Positions 10,182 through 20,760 of a DNA stretch of 64,000 nucleotides are shown here, piece after piece (the first letter of the stretch is position 1; each line of letters starts with the position of its first letter). The translations under genes and the position numbers were made by a program. Origin of the DNA: Cocos nucifera. Lineage: Eukaryota > Streptophyta > Magnoliopsida > Arecales > Arecaceae. The notes beneath the pieces were generated by a model. That model was not told the DNA's origin and did not search any database. It saw nothing but the letters and a program-made list of their open reading frames with translations. The stretch covers positions 62,001-126,000 of the forward strand of contig QRFJ01000493.1 of NCBI GenBank assembly GCA_006176705.1, given 5' to 3'.

Positions 10182-10760
10182 TTCTACGGGAGCTGAACTC
10201 CTGAACTCCTCCTCCAGTCGGACTTTTACGAAAGTCAAACTCCTTCCAGACTCCTCCAGCAGTTGGACTTCTACGGAAGCCGAACTTCTTCCGAATTTCT
10301 CCTTCAGTCGGACTTCTATAGGAGCTGAACTCCTTCCGGACCCTCCTCCAGTCGAACTTCTGTGGGAGCCGACTTCTTCAGACTCCTTCAGTAGTCGAAC
10401 TTCTACAGGAGCCGAACTCCTTCCAGATTTCTCCTTCAGTTGGACTTCTATGGGAGCCAAACTCCTTCCGGACTCCTCCAGCAGTCGGGCTTCTATGGGA
10501 GTCAAACTCCTTCCGAACTCCTCCAACAGTCGAACTTCTATGAGAACCGAACTCCTTCCGAATTTCTCTTCAAGTCGGACTTCTATGGAAGCCGAACTTT
10601 TTTCAGATTCCTCCAGCAGTCAGGCTTTTATAGAAGCCGAATTTTTTTCAGATTCCTCCTCTAGTTGGGCTTCTATAGGAGCCAAACTTCTTTCGGACTC
10701 CTTCAGTAGTCGGACTTCTATGAAAGTCGAACTTCTTCTACACTGTTCCTTCAGACGGAT
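10182..10760. repeat. 45-bp tandem array in left LTR (13 copies)
   Basis: The landmark TTCTA (or TTTTA/TTCTG) occurs at 10182, 10224, 10269, 10314, 10358, 10401, 10446, 10491, 10536, 10581, 10626, 10671 and 10716. From 10401 on, the step is exactly 45. The unit reads roughly TTCTATGGGAGCCAAACTCC, then TTCCGGACTCCTCCAGCAG, then TCGGAC. Since 45 is divisible by three, several frames stay open for long stretches on both strands (such as 10450-10788 plus, 10113-10526 minus). I do not regard these as genes. Confidence 0.85.
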
Positions 10761-10798
10761 TCCTATAGACGATCCCACTACTGAATGATTACAATTAT

Positions 10799-10923
10799 CA
10801 TTTATCATGATAATTATGATTATCATTTATCAGGACAATCATGATTGGCATTTATCAGGATGATTACAATGGGCATTTATCAGAATGGTTATGATAGTCA
10901 TTTATCAGGACAGTTACAACCAG
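10799..10923. repeat. Five 25-bp repeats upstream of LTR TATA box (left)
   Basis: CATTTATCA starts at 10799, 10824, 10849, 10874 and 10899, an exact 25-bp step. The unit is CATTTATCAGGACAATCATG plus five variable bases. It sits just ahead of the TATA box at 10931, where an LTR enhancer would be expected. Confidence 0.8.
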
Positions 10924-10930
10924 CTCCATC

Positions 10931-10938
10931 TATAAAAA
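10931..10938 (+). promoter_or_regulatory. LTR TATA box (left)
   Basis: CTATAAAAAGAGACC is a canonical plant TATA context and is conserved in the right LTR at 18736. It should mark the end of U3, with transcription starting about 30 bases on. Confidence 0.6.
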
Positions 10939-11171
10939 GAGACCCTCTAGATACGTTTTCTCAGAATTTTTTTTTCTTTTTGAAACTCTGCCGAACTTCT
11001 CTCTGAGCACTCCATTTCTATTGGCCAAAAGAGATAACTTGACCGTTGGAGGGTCCTATCGGAGCCACCACCACTAACTTCGGACGAAATTTTATTTTGC
11101 AGATCACCGATGGCGACCTCATCTTCCTCAACTCCAGCTCGTTCCGACGTCAATCAGATTCTGCACCAACA

Positions 11172-11780
11172 AAATTGATGCTAGAAGAAGGGCCTCTATT
11201 CCTTATGTTTCTTTGATCTTAAAGGAGTGCTCAGCAGCGATCTCTTTTCTTTCTCTCTAGAGTTCTTTTCAGAAAAAATGCCTTCCAAGAATGCTTTGAC
11301 CTGACAATCAACAGCTTCTGCAGTCAGATTCCATCCAGATACAATCATTCCAGCTTCGATAACTCAAGTACCATCTACAGCCATGGTGGATGCAAAGCAG
11401 TTTAACCAGCTAGTCCAGTAGGTTCGTGGCCTTACGGATGTCATGTAAGCCATACATTGACAAGCCCTGGTACTAGTTTAATCGGAGCAAGCTTCTCTAG
11501 AGCCCCATGATCTGATCTGAGAATGGCCGATCTTGGCTATCCAGCCTTTGGTCTTCGAAAAGAGAAAGCAGAGGATGGAAGATCCATGCTCGGACCATGA
11601 CTCGATCTAGGGGGAAGCTTCATATCCGTTCCACCAAAAAACCCTGGAAATCAATGATTAGGAAGATCTCTTGGATCAAAGGCTCTTAGAAATGAATCGA
11701 TGAATTGAAGAGCTCCATCATACTTCCTCCTCACACGGTAATGATATTCGCACTGATCCTTCTTTTTCTTAAAGGATCAT
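11172..11780 (+). other. Tat element leader
   Basis: Directly after the LTR comes AAATTGATGCTAGAAGAAGG, the position of the primer-binding site; I could not name the tRNA. The rest leads into gag with several stops in all frames. Confidence 0.5.
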
Positions 11781-12940
11781 GCAGGAACCAATCCCGTCGA
11801 ACTTCAAGCTCCCATAATTCGAGAGTTACGATGGAACCTTCGATCCGATCGATCACCTAGAGGCCTCTCGGATATGATGTTGCTCCATGGTGCGTTAGAT
11901 GTTATTTTATGCCGAATTTTTTTGTTTACCCTCAAGGACGCAGTCAAAAATTGGTACTCGGCATTTAAGTCGGGTACCATCTTTTTCTTTGATCAGATGA
12001 GCCATCAGTTTATGACTCATTTCGTCAGCAGCCGACGTCCACATTAAGGTTCGAATTTTTTGATGAACATCAAACAGAAGAAGAAGAAATTCATCCGAGC
12101 TTATGTCACCCAGTTTAATGCCGCTGCATTGAAGGTCCAAAATCTGGACCAATCAATTACAATGGCCGCACTCAAGGATGGCCTTCAGAAGAATGATTTG
12201 CTATTCTCCCTGAAGAAGAAGTACCCCAAAAAATTTATCGATCTGCTAGCTCGAGCTGAAGGTTATGTCTGAGCTAAAGAGGCCTTCAAGACCAGGGATG
12301 ATGAAGCCTTTGGTAAGCGATGAATCGGCGAGTCGGGTGGACCCATCGAGGAAGAAAAGCCGAGCGAAGCTAGGTCGCACTCTCGAACTCCCTCTGAGCG
12401 AAAGTAAGTCCGAACTCCCTCCTGAGCTTGGAGGCAGGGAAGCCCGGATAGAAGGGTACGGCGAGGTTCTTTCCAACGAAGATTTCATAACTATGCCCCC
12501 CTCAATGCTCCAAAAATATAAATGTTGATGAAAATTAGGGAGCAACTACCGAGATCGGAAAGAATGCACTCTCACCCCAGCAAGCGCAATCCTAATAAGT
12601 TCTATCTTTATCATTGTGATCATGGTCATGACACTGAAGAGTGTATCCAACTCCAAGATGAGATCGAGGAGCTCATCAAGCGAGGCAAGTTAGGCAGATT
12701 CCTACAGCGACAGCCTAAAGGGTGGAAAGATCGATCGAGGGCATTGTCGCAACCTAAGCCACCAAGTAAGGAGGATCAACAAGGAGATTGGCTGCCTCTC
12801 GGCATCATCAATATGATCTCATGGGGACTTCGACAAGGAGGGACTAGTGGATCCGAGGGATCGGTGAAGAGATGGAGGATTGAAGAATCTATAATCTTCA
12901 CTGAGGTAGATGCTCAGGGGATCCAATTCTTCTACAATAA
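11781..12940 (+). pseudogene. Tat gag remnant
   Basis: Capsid-type sequence begins near 11815 (FESYDGTFDPIDHLEA, typical of Ty3/gypsy gag in this lineage) and is broken by stops and frameshifts. It resumes at 12060-12272 with FNAAALKVQNLDQS and GLQKNDLLFSL. A zinc-knuckle-like block with YHCDHGHDTEEC lies near 12609-12650 (frame 12522-13154). The frame then runs on into protease. No single open frame covers it, so it cannot make particles. Confidence 0.8.
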
Positions 12941-13160
12941 TGCAATTATAATCTCTTTAAATATTGTTAATTACAATATACATCGCATTTTAGTAGATAA
13001 TGGAAGCTCGATCGATGTATTATTTTATGATGCCTTCTCAAAAATATCCTTACTCAATAACCACTTGGGGTCTATGAACTTTTTGTTGATGGGCTTCACT
13101 GATGATGCCGTACCAATTGAGGGCATAATAACTTTGACTGTGACTATGGGGTAACGCCCA
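12941..13160 (+). pseudogene. Tat protease remnant
   Basis: ILVDNGSSIDVLFYD near 12990 is the aspartic protease active-site loop. The lineage commonly has D-N/S-G-S-S here. GFTDDAVPIEG follows, as expected. The frame ends with TAA-type breaks just after 13150. Confidence 0.8.
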
Positions 13161-13439
13161 AAACTGGCTAAGGCATAGGTCAACTTTTTAGTCATAAGGA
13201 CTCCATCCACCTATAATGCTATTTTCGGCCGATCTGGTCTAAATGCACTTCAGACAGTGGTATCAACTTATTATTTGATGATGAAGTTTTCGATGAGTTA
13301 CGAGATCGGAGAGGTCAGAGAAAATCAAGCTCTGGTAAGGCACTATTACTCAATCACCCTGCATAAGGAAGAATAGTTCGACCCTTATCCTATTGATGGG
13401 CTGGATGTTCGTGATGATCTTACTGAAGAGCGGGATGAG

Positions 13440-14320
13440 TCTATGGAGGACCTCGTATCTATGTCCTTGAATGATGAGAATGCAGAGCATGCTGTACAGA
13501 TCGTCTCCAACTTGGGGGACGAGGTTCAAAAACAACTCATCATCTTCCTCAGGAAGAATGCAAACATCTTCATTTGGGCCCCAGCAGATATGCCAGGAAT
13601 TGATGCCGAAGTTATGAAACATCGGCTGGCCATTGATTCGAAGTATCGATCGATAAAAGAAAAACTGCATAGCCACGCCCCAGAGAGGCAAAAAGCAATT
13701 ATGAAAAAAGTAGGCAAGCTCCTTAAAGCTGGGTTCATCAAAAAGTCAACTATCCAACTTGGGTTTCAAATGTAGTCCTCATCAAAAAGGCAAACAATAA
13801 GTGGAGGATGTGTATAGACTTCAAAAAGCTGAACAAAGTCTATCCAAAAGATAGCTACTCTCTTTTCAGTATTGATCAACTGGTAGATGCGACCTCGGAC
13901 CATGAACTCCTCACCTTCATGGACGCCTTCTCTGGCTACAATCAGATATGGATGGTGCCAGAGGATGAGGAGAAAACTACTTTTGTTACTGACCGTGGTC
14001 TTTACTATTACAGGATTATATCCTTTGGACTCAAGAATGCAGGGGCAACATACCAGCACCTGGTTAACAAAATCTTTAAGAAATAGATCGATCGTAATAT
14101 GAAAATGTATGTGGATGACATGCTCGTCAAAAGTCGAGCTTCTATAAACCACCTTACCAATCTTGAAGAGACCTTCAGTGTACTTAGAAAGCATAAGATG
14201 AAGCTGAATCCGATCAAGTACACCTTTAGTGTGATCTCTGAAAAGTTTCTAGGATTTATGATATCGAGGCACGGGATTGAAGCAAATTTCAAGAAAATTT
14301 GAGTCATTTAAGAGACAATC
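13440..14320 (+). pseudogene. Tat reverse transcriptase remnant
   Basis: The connecting region (13443-13775) ends with the finger motif GFIKKS. After a frameshift near 13770 the palm follows at 13808-14086: MCIDFKKLNK, then FMDAFSGYNQ (first catalytic Asp) and FGLKNAGATYQ. A TAG at 14084 splits it from MYVDDMLVKS (catalytic DD) at 14099-14302. Without these breaks it would be a complete domain. Confidence 0.85.
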
Positions 14321-14399
14321 ACCTCAAAGACAATCAAAAAAGTTCAGCACTTAACTGAAAAAGTGGCATCCCTAAATCACTTCATCTCGAGATCGGTTG

Positions 14400-14790
14400 A
14401 GCGATGCATGCCCTTCTTCTAAGTTCTCAAGCAATGAAAGAATTTCTGCTGGATGATGGAGTACCGACGGACATTTGAGGAGCTCAAAAACTATCTCGAC
14501 TCATCTTCACTACTGACGAAGCTCGAACCTAGAGAAGAATTATTCTTGTACCTAGCGATCTCCCTGGTGGCCTTGGCAGCAGTCCTAGTCAAGGAGGAAG
14601 CGAAGATACAGTGGTCAGTTTACTACATAAGTTGGATCCTAAGGGATGCAGAGATCAGATATTCTAAGCTAGAGAAATCAATTTACTCTCTTCTAATTAC
14701 TGTCAGGAGGCTCGGACCTTACTTTCAGGGGCACACCATAACGATCCTCATGGATCAACCAATAAAAGCAGTCCTTTAGCGAATGGATAC
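14400..14790 (+). pseudogene. Tat RNase H (first, LTR-type) remnant
   Basis: FEELKNYLDSSSLLTK opens the tether/RNase H region; LYLAISLVALAAVLVKEE and RYSKLEKSIYSLL follow, in the usual order for gypsy RNase H. The first catalytic Asp position reads Leu-Ala here, as is common for this lineage's degenerate first RNase H. Confidence 0.75.
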
Positions 14791-14989
14791 TTTCGAAAGA
14801 ATTACAAAATGGACAATCGAGCTCATAAAATTTGATATCAATTATCGATTTTGATCATTGATCAAAGTCCAGATATTAGCAGATTTTATAGTGAAGTGTA
14901 CCATTTTTGATGATGTCGAGTTTGAGCAGAATGAGATCGGTGCTCTGCTGTCGCAACCGAACCTTCCTGAAGAGACAGCCGACCTTTTC

Positions 14990-15360
14990 AAAGATTTTTG
15001 GACTCTGTACGTGGATGGTTCGTCCAACTCTATTAGATCGAATGTGGGGTTGGTCTTAGTCAGCGCCGAAGGAGTCATCATCAAGTATGCACTGTGCTTC
15101 GAATTTCTAACGACTAATAATGGGGTCGAGTATGAAGCGCTGATTGTCGAGTTAAAAATTATAAGAGAATTAAGAGTAAATCGGCTTCAAATTTATAGCG
15201 ATTTCTAATTAGTGGTCGGCCAAGTTAGTGGCAGCTATGAAGTACGAGAGAAAAGTATGATGAAATATCTTGAGAAAGTAAAAGACTTAACTTCGACCTT
15301 CAGCTATTTCGACATTCGATAGATTCCAAGAGTAGAAAATATAAGAGCCGACCTCCTCTC
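14990..15360 (+). pseudogene. Tat additional (archaeal/plant-type) RNase H remnant
   Basis: LYVDGSSNS provides the first catalytic Asp and NNGVEYEALI the catalytic Glu, followed by LQIYSDF where a second Asp is expected. This duplicate RNase H is diagnostic for the Tat lineage. TAA at 15206 and TAG at 15319 interrupt it. Confidence 0.8.
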
Positions 15361-16705
15361 TAAGTTGGCCACTTCAGCTCCAACCGAACTATCCAAAGAA
15401 GTATTTTTTAAGATCTTGAAGTGCCCAAGCTTAGAGGAATTGCAAGTCATTTTGCAGATAGAACTCGAGCCAAGCTGGATTGACCCGTTGGTTACCTACC
15501 TCAAGGAGGGAGTCCTTCCTCATGACCTAAAAGAAGCTCAGAAACTCAAGAATCAAGCCTTCTGGTATGTTTTGTACGAGGGCAGGTTGTATAAGAGGTC
15601 GTATTCACTACCGCTATTGAGATATCTCTGATCTTCAGAAGCTGATTTCATGTTATGAAAAGTACACGAGAAAATCTATAGAAGTTATGTATGAGCCAGG
15701 TCCCTATCGCAAAAGCTACTTCGGCTAGGATACTATTGGCCGACCTTATACCATGATTTTATGGAGTACATAAGAAAATGTGATCGCTGTCAAAAGAATA
15801 TGAGCATACAAAGATGGTTGACCTTTGAGCTTACTCCGCTAAGTGCATCCTAGCCATTTGTGCAGTGGGAAATGGATATACTTGGCCCTTTTTCGACGGC
15901 ATCCAAGCAACGAAAGTTTCTTCTGGTTGCGATCAACTACTTCACCAAATGGGTCGAAGCTGAACCTCTAGCCAAAATTACCGAGGCCAAGATACAGAAC
16001 TTCATCTGAAAGTTAATAGTCTACTAATTCAGTCTGCCCCGAATCCTTATAACCGACAATAGACGATAATTTGCCAGGACGAGGTTCGTCGAATTCTGCA
16101 AAGATCTAAACATCTCCCACCACTTTACATCGATAGCTCATCCATAGGTAAATGAGGAAGCTGAAGTGACCAACCAGACTCTACTGCAAGACATCAAGAT
16201 AAGACTCGATAGAGCAAAGAGGGCCTGGGTGGATAAGCTCTACCATATCCTCTGGGCATACCGAACTACTCAAAGACTGCCAACTGGAGAAACACCATTC
16301 ACCTTGGCCTTTGGAATAGAGGCAGTCATCTCGATCGAACTTAACCTTCCATTAGCATGAGCCATGGCCTTCAACGAGCAGCATAACCCATAGAATCTCA
16401 GAGTCAACCTCGACCTACTGAAAGAAAAAAGAAAGAAAGCCCAGATTCGGATGGCAACCTACAGACGAAAGATGGTCCGGTACTATAACTCCAGAGTCAA
16501 AGGTAAAACATTCAGAGTGGAGGACTTAGTACTTCGGCAAGTCACCATCTCTCAGCCTCAGAGCCAGGGAAAGCTTGCCCTAAATTGGAAAGGTCTGTAT
16601 GAGGTGGTGGAGATCGTTCGGCCTGAAACTTATCATCTGAAGGAGCTTGGAGGAACAATGCTCCCACGATCTTGGAACTCAGAAAATATAAGGATGTACT
16701 ACTAG
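15361..16705 (+). pseudogene. Tat integrase remnant
   Basis: The HHCC zinc-binding domain ends in CDRCQ near 15781. The catalytic core shows MDILGPFS (first Asp), LITDN (second Asp) and VNEEAEV (Glu), and 16166-16360 holds WAYRTTQRLPTGETPF, the end of the core. The C-terminal part (16451-16705) carries VLRQVT and KLALNWKGLYEVVEI. Stops at about 15856, 16010, 16024 and 16069 break it. The stops replace positions usually Gln or Trp. Confidence 0.82.
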
Positions 16706-16804
16706 TAATTTTTTTCATAATAAAACTTCTTCATTTCAACATTATTATTTTTTGGTGCAAAAATTATGTGATGATAGGAATGAAGCAATTAGAAGTGACC
16801 GTGT

Positions 16805-17480
16805 TAGGAACAGAAGGAGAACCTCATCCTAACGTGAGCAAAGTCGAAGACCTCATTCATTTTAGACGAGATGGAAGGAGAGGCCCTAAACAACGGTCCT
16901 TATGTGCCCCCATAGTCCATTAAGAATAGGAGGAGAACCTCATTCTAACATGAGTAAAGTCGAAGATCTCATTCATTTTAGACGAGATGGGTGAAGAGGC
17001 TCTAACAACGGCCCTTATGTACCCCACAGTCTGTTAGGAATAGTAGAAGAATCTCATCCTAATGTGAGCAAAATCGAAGGCCTCGTTCATTTTATATAAG
17101 ATGGGAGGAGAGGCCCTAACAACGGTCCTTGATGTGCCCCACAGCCCATTAGGGATAGGAGGAGAACCTCATCCTAACGTGAGCAAAGTCAAAGATCTCG
17201 TTCATTTTAGATGAGATGGGAGAAGAAGCCCTGACAATGGCTCTTATGTGCCCCCACAATCCGTTAGGAATAGGAGGAGAACCTCATCCTAACATGAGTA
17301 AAGTCGAAGATCTCGTTCATTTAGATGAGATGGAGGAAGAAGCCCTGACAATGGCCCTTACGTGCTCCCACAGCCCGTTAGAAATAGGAAGAGAAACTCG
17401 TCCTAACATGAGCAAAAGTCGAAGATCTCGTTCAGTTTAGATGAGGTGAGAGGAGAGGTCCCAACAATGGCCCTATTGGC
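16805..17480. repeat. 3' UTR tandem array, six copies of ~115 bp
   Basis: GAACCTCATCC or a close variant starts at 16819, 16935, 17049, 17164, 17279 and 17393, steps of 114-116. Each unit includes GTGAGCAAAGTCGAAGA, CTCGTTCATTTTAGA and a C-rich end. It lies between integrase and the right LTR, where Tat elements often carry such repeats. Confidence 0.85.
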
Positions 17481-17599
17481 CTAAGCCTCAACTTCGACGT
17501 CAACCTTGGTTGGAGATAAGATCTCCTTTGAACTTCAATCTGAACTGCCGTAGAGCTCCGAAGAGGACTTTGACAGTCATCCTTTTCTATACTCCCTTC

Positions 17600-17633
17600 C
17601 TTCGAGTTTCAAACTCGAAAGTAGGAGGACTAT
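17600..17633 (+). promoter_or_regulatory. Polypurine tract of Tat element
   Basis: CGAAAGTAGGAGGACTAT runs up to the right LTR start, the expected site of plus-strand priming. The tract is short and has a few pyrimidines. Confidence 0.45.
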
Positions 17634-17890
17634 TATTGGGGATAAACCTCGCTCCCATCGAAGTTCAGTCTTGTGTTTAGCCTAATGCAGCTGAAAATCA
17701 TGAAAGAGCTTCGATCGAAAATTTTCTCCTCAGCGATCGAACCCCATCCAATCTCCTTCAGCGGTCGAACTCATTTAGTGGCCAAACTCCTCCAGCTGAA
17801 TTTTGAATCCAATCGAACTACTCAATGGTCAAGCTCCAGTCGAACTTCTCCAGCGGCCGAACTCCTTCCAGACTCCTCTAGCAGTCGGGC

Positions 17891-18565
17891 TGCTATGGGA
17901 GCCAAACTTTTTTTGGACTCCTCCTCTTGTCGGGCTTCTACGAAAGCCAAACTCCTTTCGGACTCCTCTAGCAATCAGGCTTCTATGGAAGCCAATTTCC
18001 TTTAGGATTTCTCCTCCAGTCAAATTTCTACGAGAGCCAAACTCCTTTCAAACTTCTCCTCCAGTTGGACTTCTACAGAAGCCGAACTTCTTTCAAACTC
18101 CTTCAACGGTCAGAGTTCTAAGAGAGCTGAACTCTTTTCGGACTCCTCCAGTAGTCGAGCTTCTATGGGAGCCAAACTTCTTCCGAATTCCTCCTCCTGT
18201 CGGACTTCTATGGAAGCCGAACTCCTTTCGGATTCCTCCTCTAGTTGGACTTCTGTGGAAGCCAAACTTCTTTCAGACTCTTCTAGCAGTCGGGCTTCTA
18301 TAGGAGCCAAACTTCTTCTGAACTCCTCCAGTAGTCAGACTTCTATGGGAGCCAAACTCCATTCTAACTTCTCCTCCAGTCAGGCTTCTACGAGAGCCAA
18401 ACTTCTTTCGAACTCCTCCAATAGTCAAGCTTCTATGGGAGCCAAACTCCTTCCAGACTCTTCCAACAGTCGGACTTCTATGAGAGTTGAACTCCTTCTG
18501 GATTCCTCCTTCAGTCAGGCTTCTACGGAAGCCGAACTCCTTCCAGACTGTTTCTTCAGACAGAT
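17891..18565. repeat. 45-bp tandem array in right LTR (15 copies)
   Basis: The landmark occurs at 17891, 17936 and every 45 bases through 18521 with no slip: 15 copies in perfect register despite sequence divergence. Long open frames (17803-18303 and 18165-18599) are a by-product and encode 15-residue repeats such as ASMGAKLLPDSSSSR. Confidence 0.88.
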
Positions 18566-18603
18566 TCCTACGGGCGATCCCACTACTGAACGATTATAAT
18601 TAT

Positions 18604-18728
18604 CATTTATCATGATAATTATGATTGTCATTTATCAGGACAATCATGATTCGCATTTATCAGGATGATTATGATGGACATTTATCAGAATAGTTACGAC
18701 GGTCATTTATCAGGACAGTTACAACAAA
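18604..18728. repeat. Five 25-bp repeats upstream of LTR TATA box (right)
   Basis: CATTTATCA at 18604, 18629, 18654, 18679 and 18704, again an exact 25-bp step, as in the left LTR. Confidence 0.8.
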
Positions 18729-18735
18729 CTCCATC

Positions 18736-18743
18736 TATAAAAA
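18736..18743 (+). promoter_or_regulatory. LTR TATA box (right)
   Basis: CCATCTATAAAAAGGGACC, conserved with the left LTR. It could drive read-through to the right. Confidence 0.55.
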
Positions 18744-18974
18744 GGGACCCTCCAGATACATTTTTTCAGAGCTTTCTTTTTCTTTTCGAAATTCTTCCGA
18801 ACTCCTTTTTGAGCACTTCATTTTTATTGGCCAGAAGAGATAACTTGACCGTCGGAGGGTCCTACTGAAGCCACCACCAACTTTGGATGAAACTTTATTT
18901 TGTAGATCACCGACGGCGACCTCATCTTCCTTGACTCCAGCTCATCCCGACGTCAACTAGATTCTGCACCAACA

Positions 18975-18979
18975 GAGTG
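18975..18979. repeat. Target-site duplication GAGTG, right
   Basis: Identical to 9937-9941. Confidence 0.85.
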
Positions 18980-20082
18980 CAAAGGTAGTAATTGTATATT
19001 TAAGAATAGTTGTAGGATCTCTAAAAGTGCTCAAAATGATTAACAAAATTGAATAAGGAGCTTACTCAAATTATTCAAGCAAAGATTTTCAAGCTACATT
19101 TCACAAGTTTTAGAGGAGTTGAACTCAAATAGCTCGAAGCCATTCCCTGAACATCTATAATGTCAAACAAAAGATCCTTATTCTGGAAGGTATTAGGAGT
19201 CGATCCCTAGGAAAAAAGTGTTGACACTGGCACAATGGAGCAAATTAGCATATTTCATGAGTCAATCCCAGTATTGGACAAGCCTCCTAAACAATCTTAT
19301 GACCTCCCTAAGAGTCGACCCAGAGCTTCATGAGTCAACCCTAGATAATAACAAGTTGATCCCAGTTCCAAAAGAAAGAAACCATGAAAAAGTAGCCCCT
19401 TGGAGAGTCAACCCCCCAACCTCACAAGTCAACCCCAAAGATTAGCAAAGTTGACACTAGAATGACCTCAAATAGAAAGACAGAGGATGTCAAAAAATGT
19501 AGGCCTTTAGAGTCGACTTGAAGACAAGTCGAGTCGACTCCTAATGGTGATGAGTCAACCTCTTTGTGTCTAATAGTCTAACGGCTAATTTTTCTGCAAG
19601 CTTCCAACAAACAAATCTCCTTCCTAACGGCTCTTTTCTCCGCTCAAATAGCTAGTACATTTATTCCAACAAAATTTAAAGATATTTAAGGTCTAAATTT
19701 AATTAGGGAGCACATATAAGAGGTATCCAAATAAAAAGAAAAAGGATTTTCATTGAAGTGCATTGATTACACTTAAGAAAATCAAAAAAGAGGAGTGAAT
19801 GAATTTTGATTGAGTGAGCTTTCAAGCGAACATATACAACCACAACCTTGCATTCACTCAAGTATTAAAGGAGTGAAGTCTAAGAGTTAAAGAGCAATCA
19901 CTTCAACTTCCATCGCTCTGCATTGAGTTTTCTTGCTCATAAAAAGAGCCTAGTTTTACTATTTTGTTCATCTCTGTGACATATATTGTTTGTTATTAGT
20001 TTCAAGGGTGTGAAACTAGTGGAAAAGATTGGTGCAAACCTCAGATTGGACGTGTTGTGAAACCAAGCCAAGAGGAGGCTTA
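18980..20082 (+). mobile_element. SIRE/Maximus-like LTR, main fragment
   Basis: Repeated GAGTCGAC/AGTCAACC motifs (for example at 19500-19560), a CTAACGGCT motif and a tail with GGTGTGAAACTAGTGG resemble LTRs of SIRE-type copia elements. No internal coding region follows, so it would be a solo or truncated LTR. The frame at 19218-19445 is not a gene. The right end is cut by the CACTA-like terminus at 20083. Confidence 0.4.
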
Positions 20083-20760
20083 TACTACAAAATATTTAGC
20101 TTTTTGTGATGAGCAAAGTTGTCACTGAAACTTGAAATATTGTCACTAATGAATTTCACTGATAACAAACTATTGTCGCTAGCTGGTCGCAATTACTTCA
20201 TCACTAAAACCATCTATGACACCTTAAATTTCTTGTCACTAAATTATTTTTTTTCTATGACAACAGAGTTTGTCACTTAATATATTTTTTCTTGTCAACA
20301 ATACAATGAAATGGGCATGCCTTGGAGAGTCATGTGATAATAGTAAATCTATTTAGAGACGAGTTCTCTTATTATAGAAAATTCTTACAGAGACGAGTTT
20401 CACTTGTCACTGAAGATAAAATTTATGGCAACTTAACTTGTCACAGAAACAAATCATTCTTGTCACAATGCAATAATGTAAAATGGTTTTGGGACAATAA
20501 TAACTTTGTTTAGTAACAAAATTTCTTATCACTGAAATAGCTTAAAGTGACAAGAACTTTTGTTATCATAGAAAATCTCATACATAACAACTTGTTATTG
20601 TCACTAAAATTTAGTTACACCTTTATATATCTACCATTCTTTTATGATAATTTATTACTACAGAAATTCATCTCATTTACAAGCAAACTAAGAATCCAAA
20701 TACATCTTTCTCTATGTTTGTATTTTAGTAGAAATCCAAAATAAAAGTCACAAGATAGTA
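20083..20760. mobile_element. CACTA-like fragment with TTGTCACT repeats
   Basis: TACTACAAAATATTTAGC at 20083 is one base off a CACTACAAA terminus. It is followed by about ten spaced TTGTCACT/TTGTCACA motifs (such as 20129, 20150, 20226, 20271, 20408, 20440, 20461, 20597), a classic subterminal pattern. No transposase or opposite terminus was found. Confidence 0.45.

Larger units (their letters stand above)
9942..11171 (+). repeat. Left LTR of Tat element (1230 bp)
   Basis: Begins TATTGAAGATAAACCTCGCT and ends GCACCAACA. It matches 17634-18974 through its whole length but is 111 bp shorter, mostly because it has 13 rather than 15 copies of the 45-bp repeat. Confidence 0.88.
9942..18974 (+). 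mobile_element. Ty3/gypsy retrotransposon, Tat (Retand/RIRE2-like) type
   Basis: A full-length element, 9033 bp, with both LTRs and a 5-bp target duplication GAGTG. Internal order is leader, gag, protease, reverse transcriptase, RNase H, a second RNase H (YVDGSSN), integrase, a 3' tandem array and an A/G-rich tract. The extra RNase H, the VDNGSS protease and the hypervariable 3' UTR array are hallmarks of the Tat lineage. Stop codons and frameshifts interrupt gag-pol, so it is dead. LTRs start TATTG and end CAACA; the start probably was TG. Confidence 0.88.
17634..18974 (+). repeat. Right LTR of Tat element (1341 bp)
   Basis: Begins TATTGGGGATAAACCTCGCT and ends TGCACCAACA. Aligns with the left LTR end to end, with frequent substitutions; I judge identity at somewhat under 90 percent. 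Confidence 0.88.

Noticed and set aside
10113..10788. Long open frames on both strands in the Tat left LTR, encoding 15-residue repeats
   Set aside because: They follow from a 45-bp tandem repeat with a period divisible by three; no start context, no domain, and they lie in an LTR.
17803..18599. Repetitive 144- to 166-residue frames in the Tat right LTR
   Set aside because: Same cause as in the left LTR; several overlapping frames are open at once.
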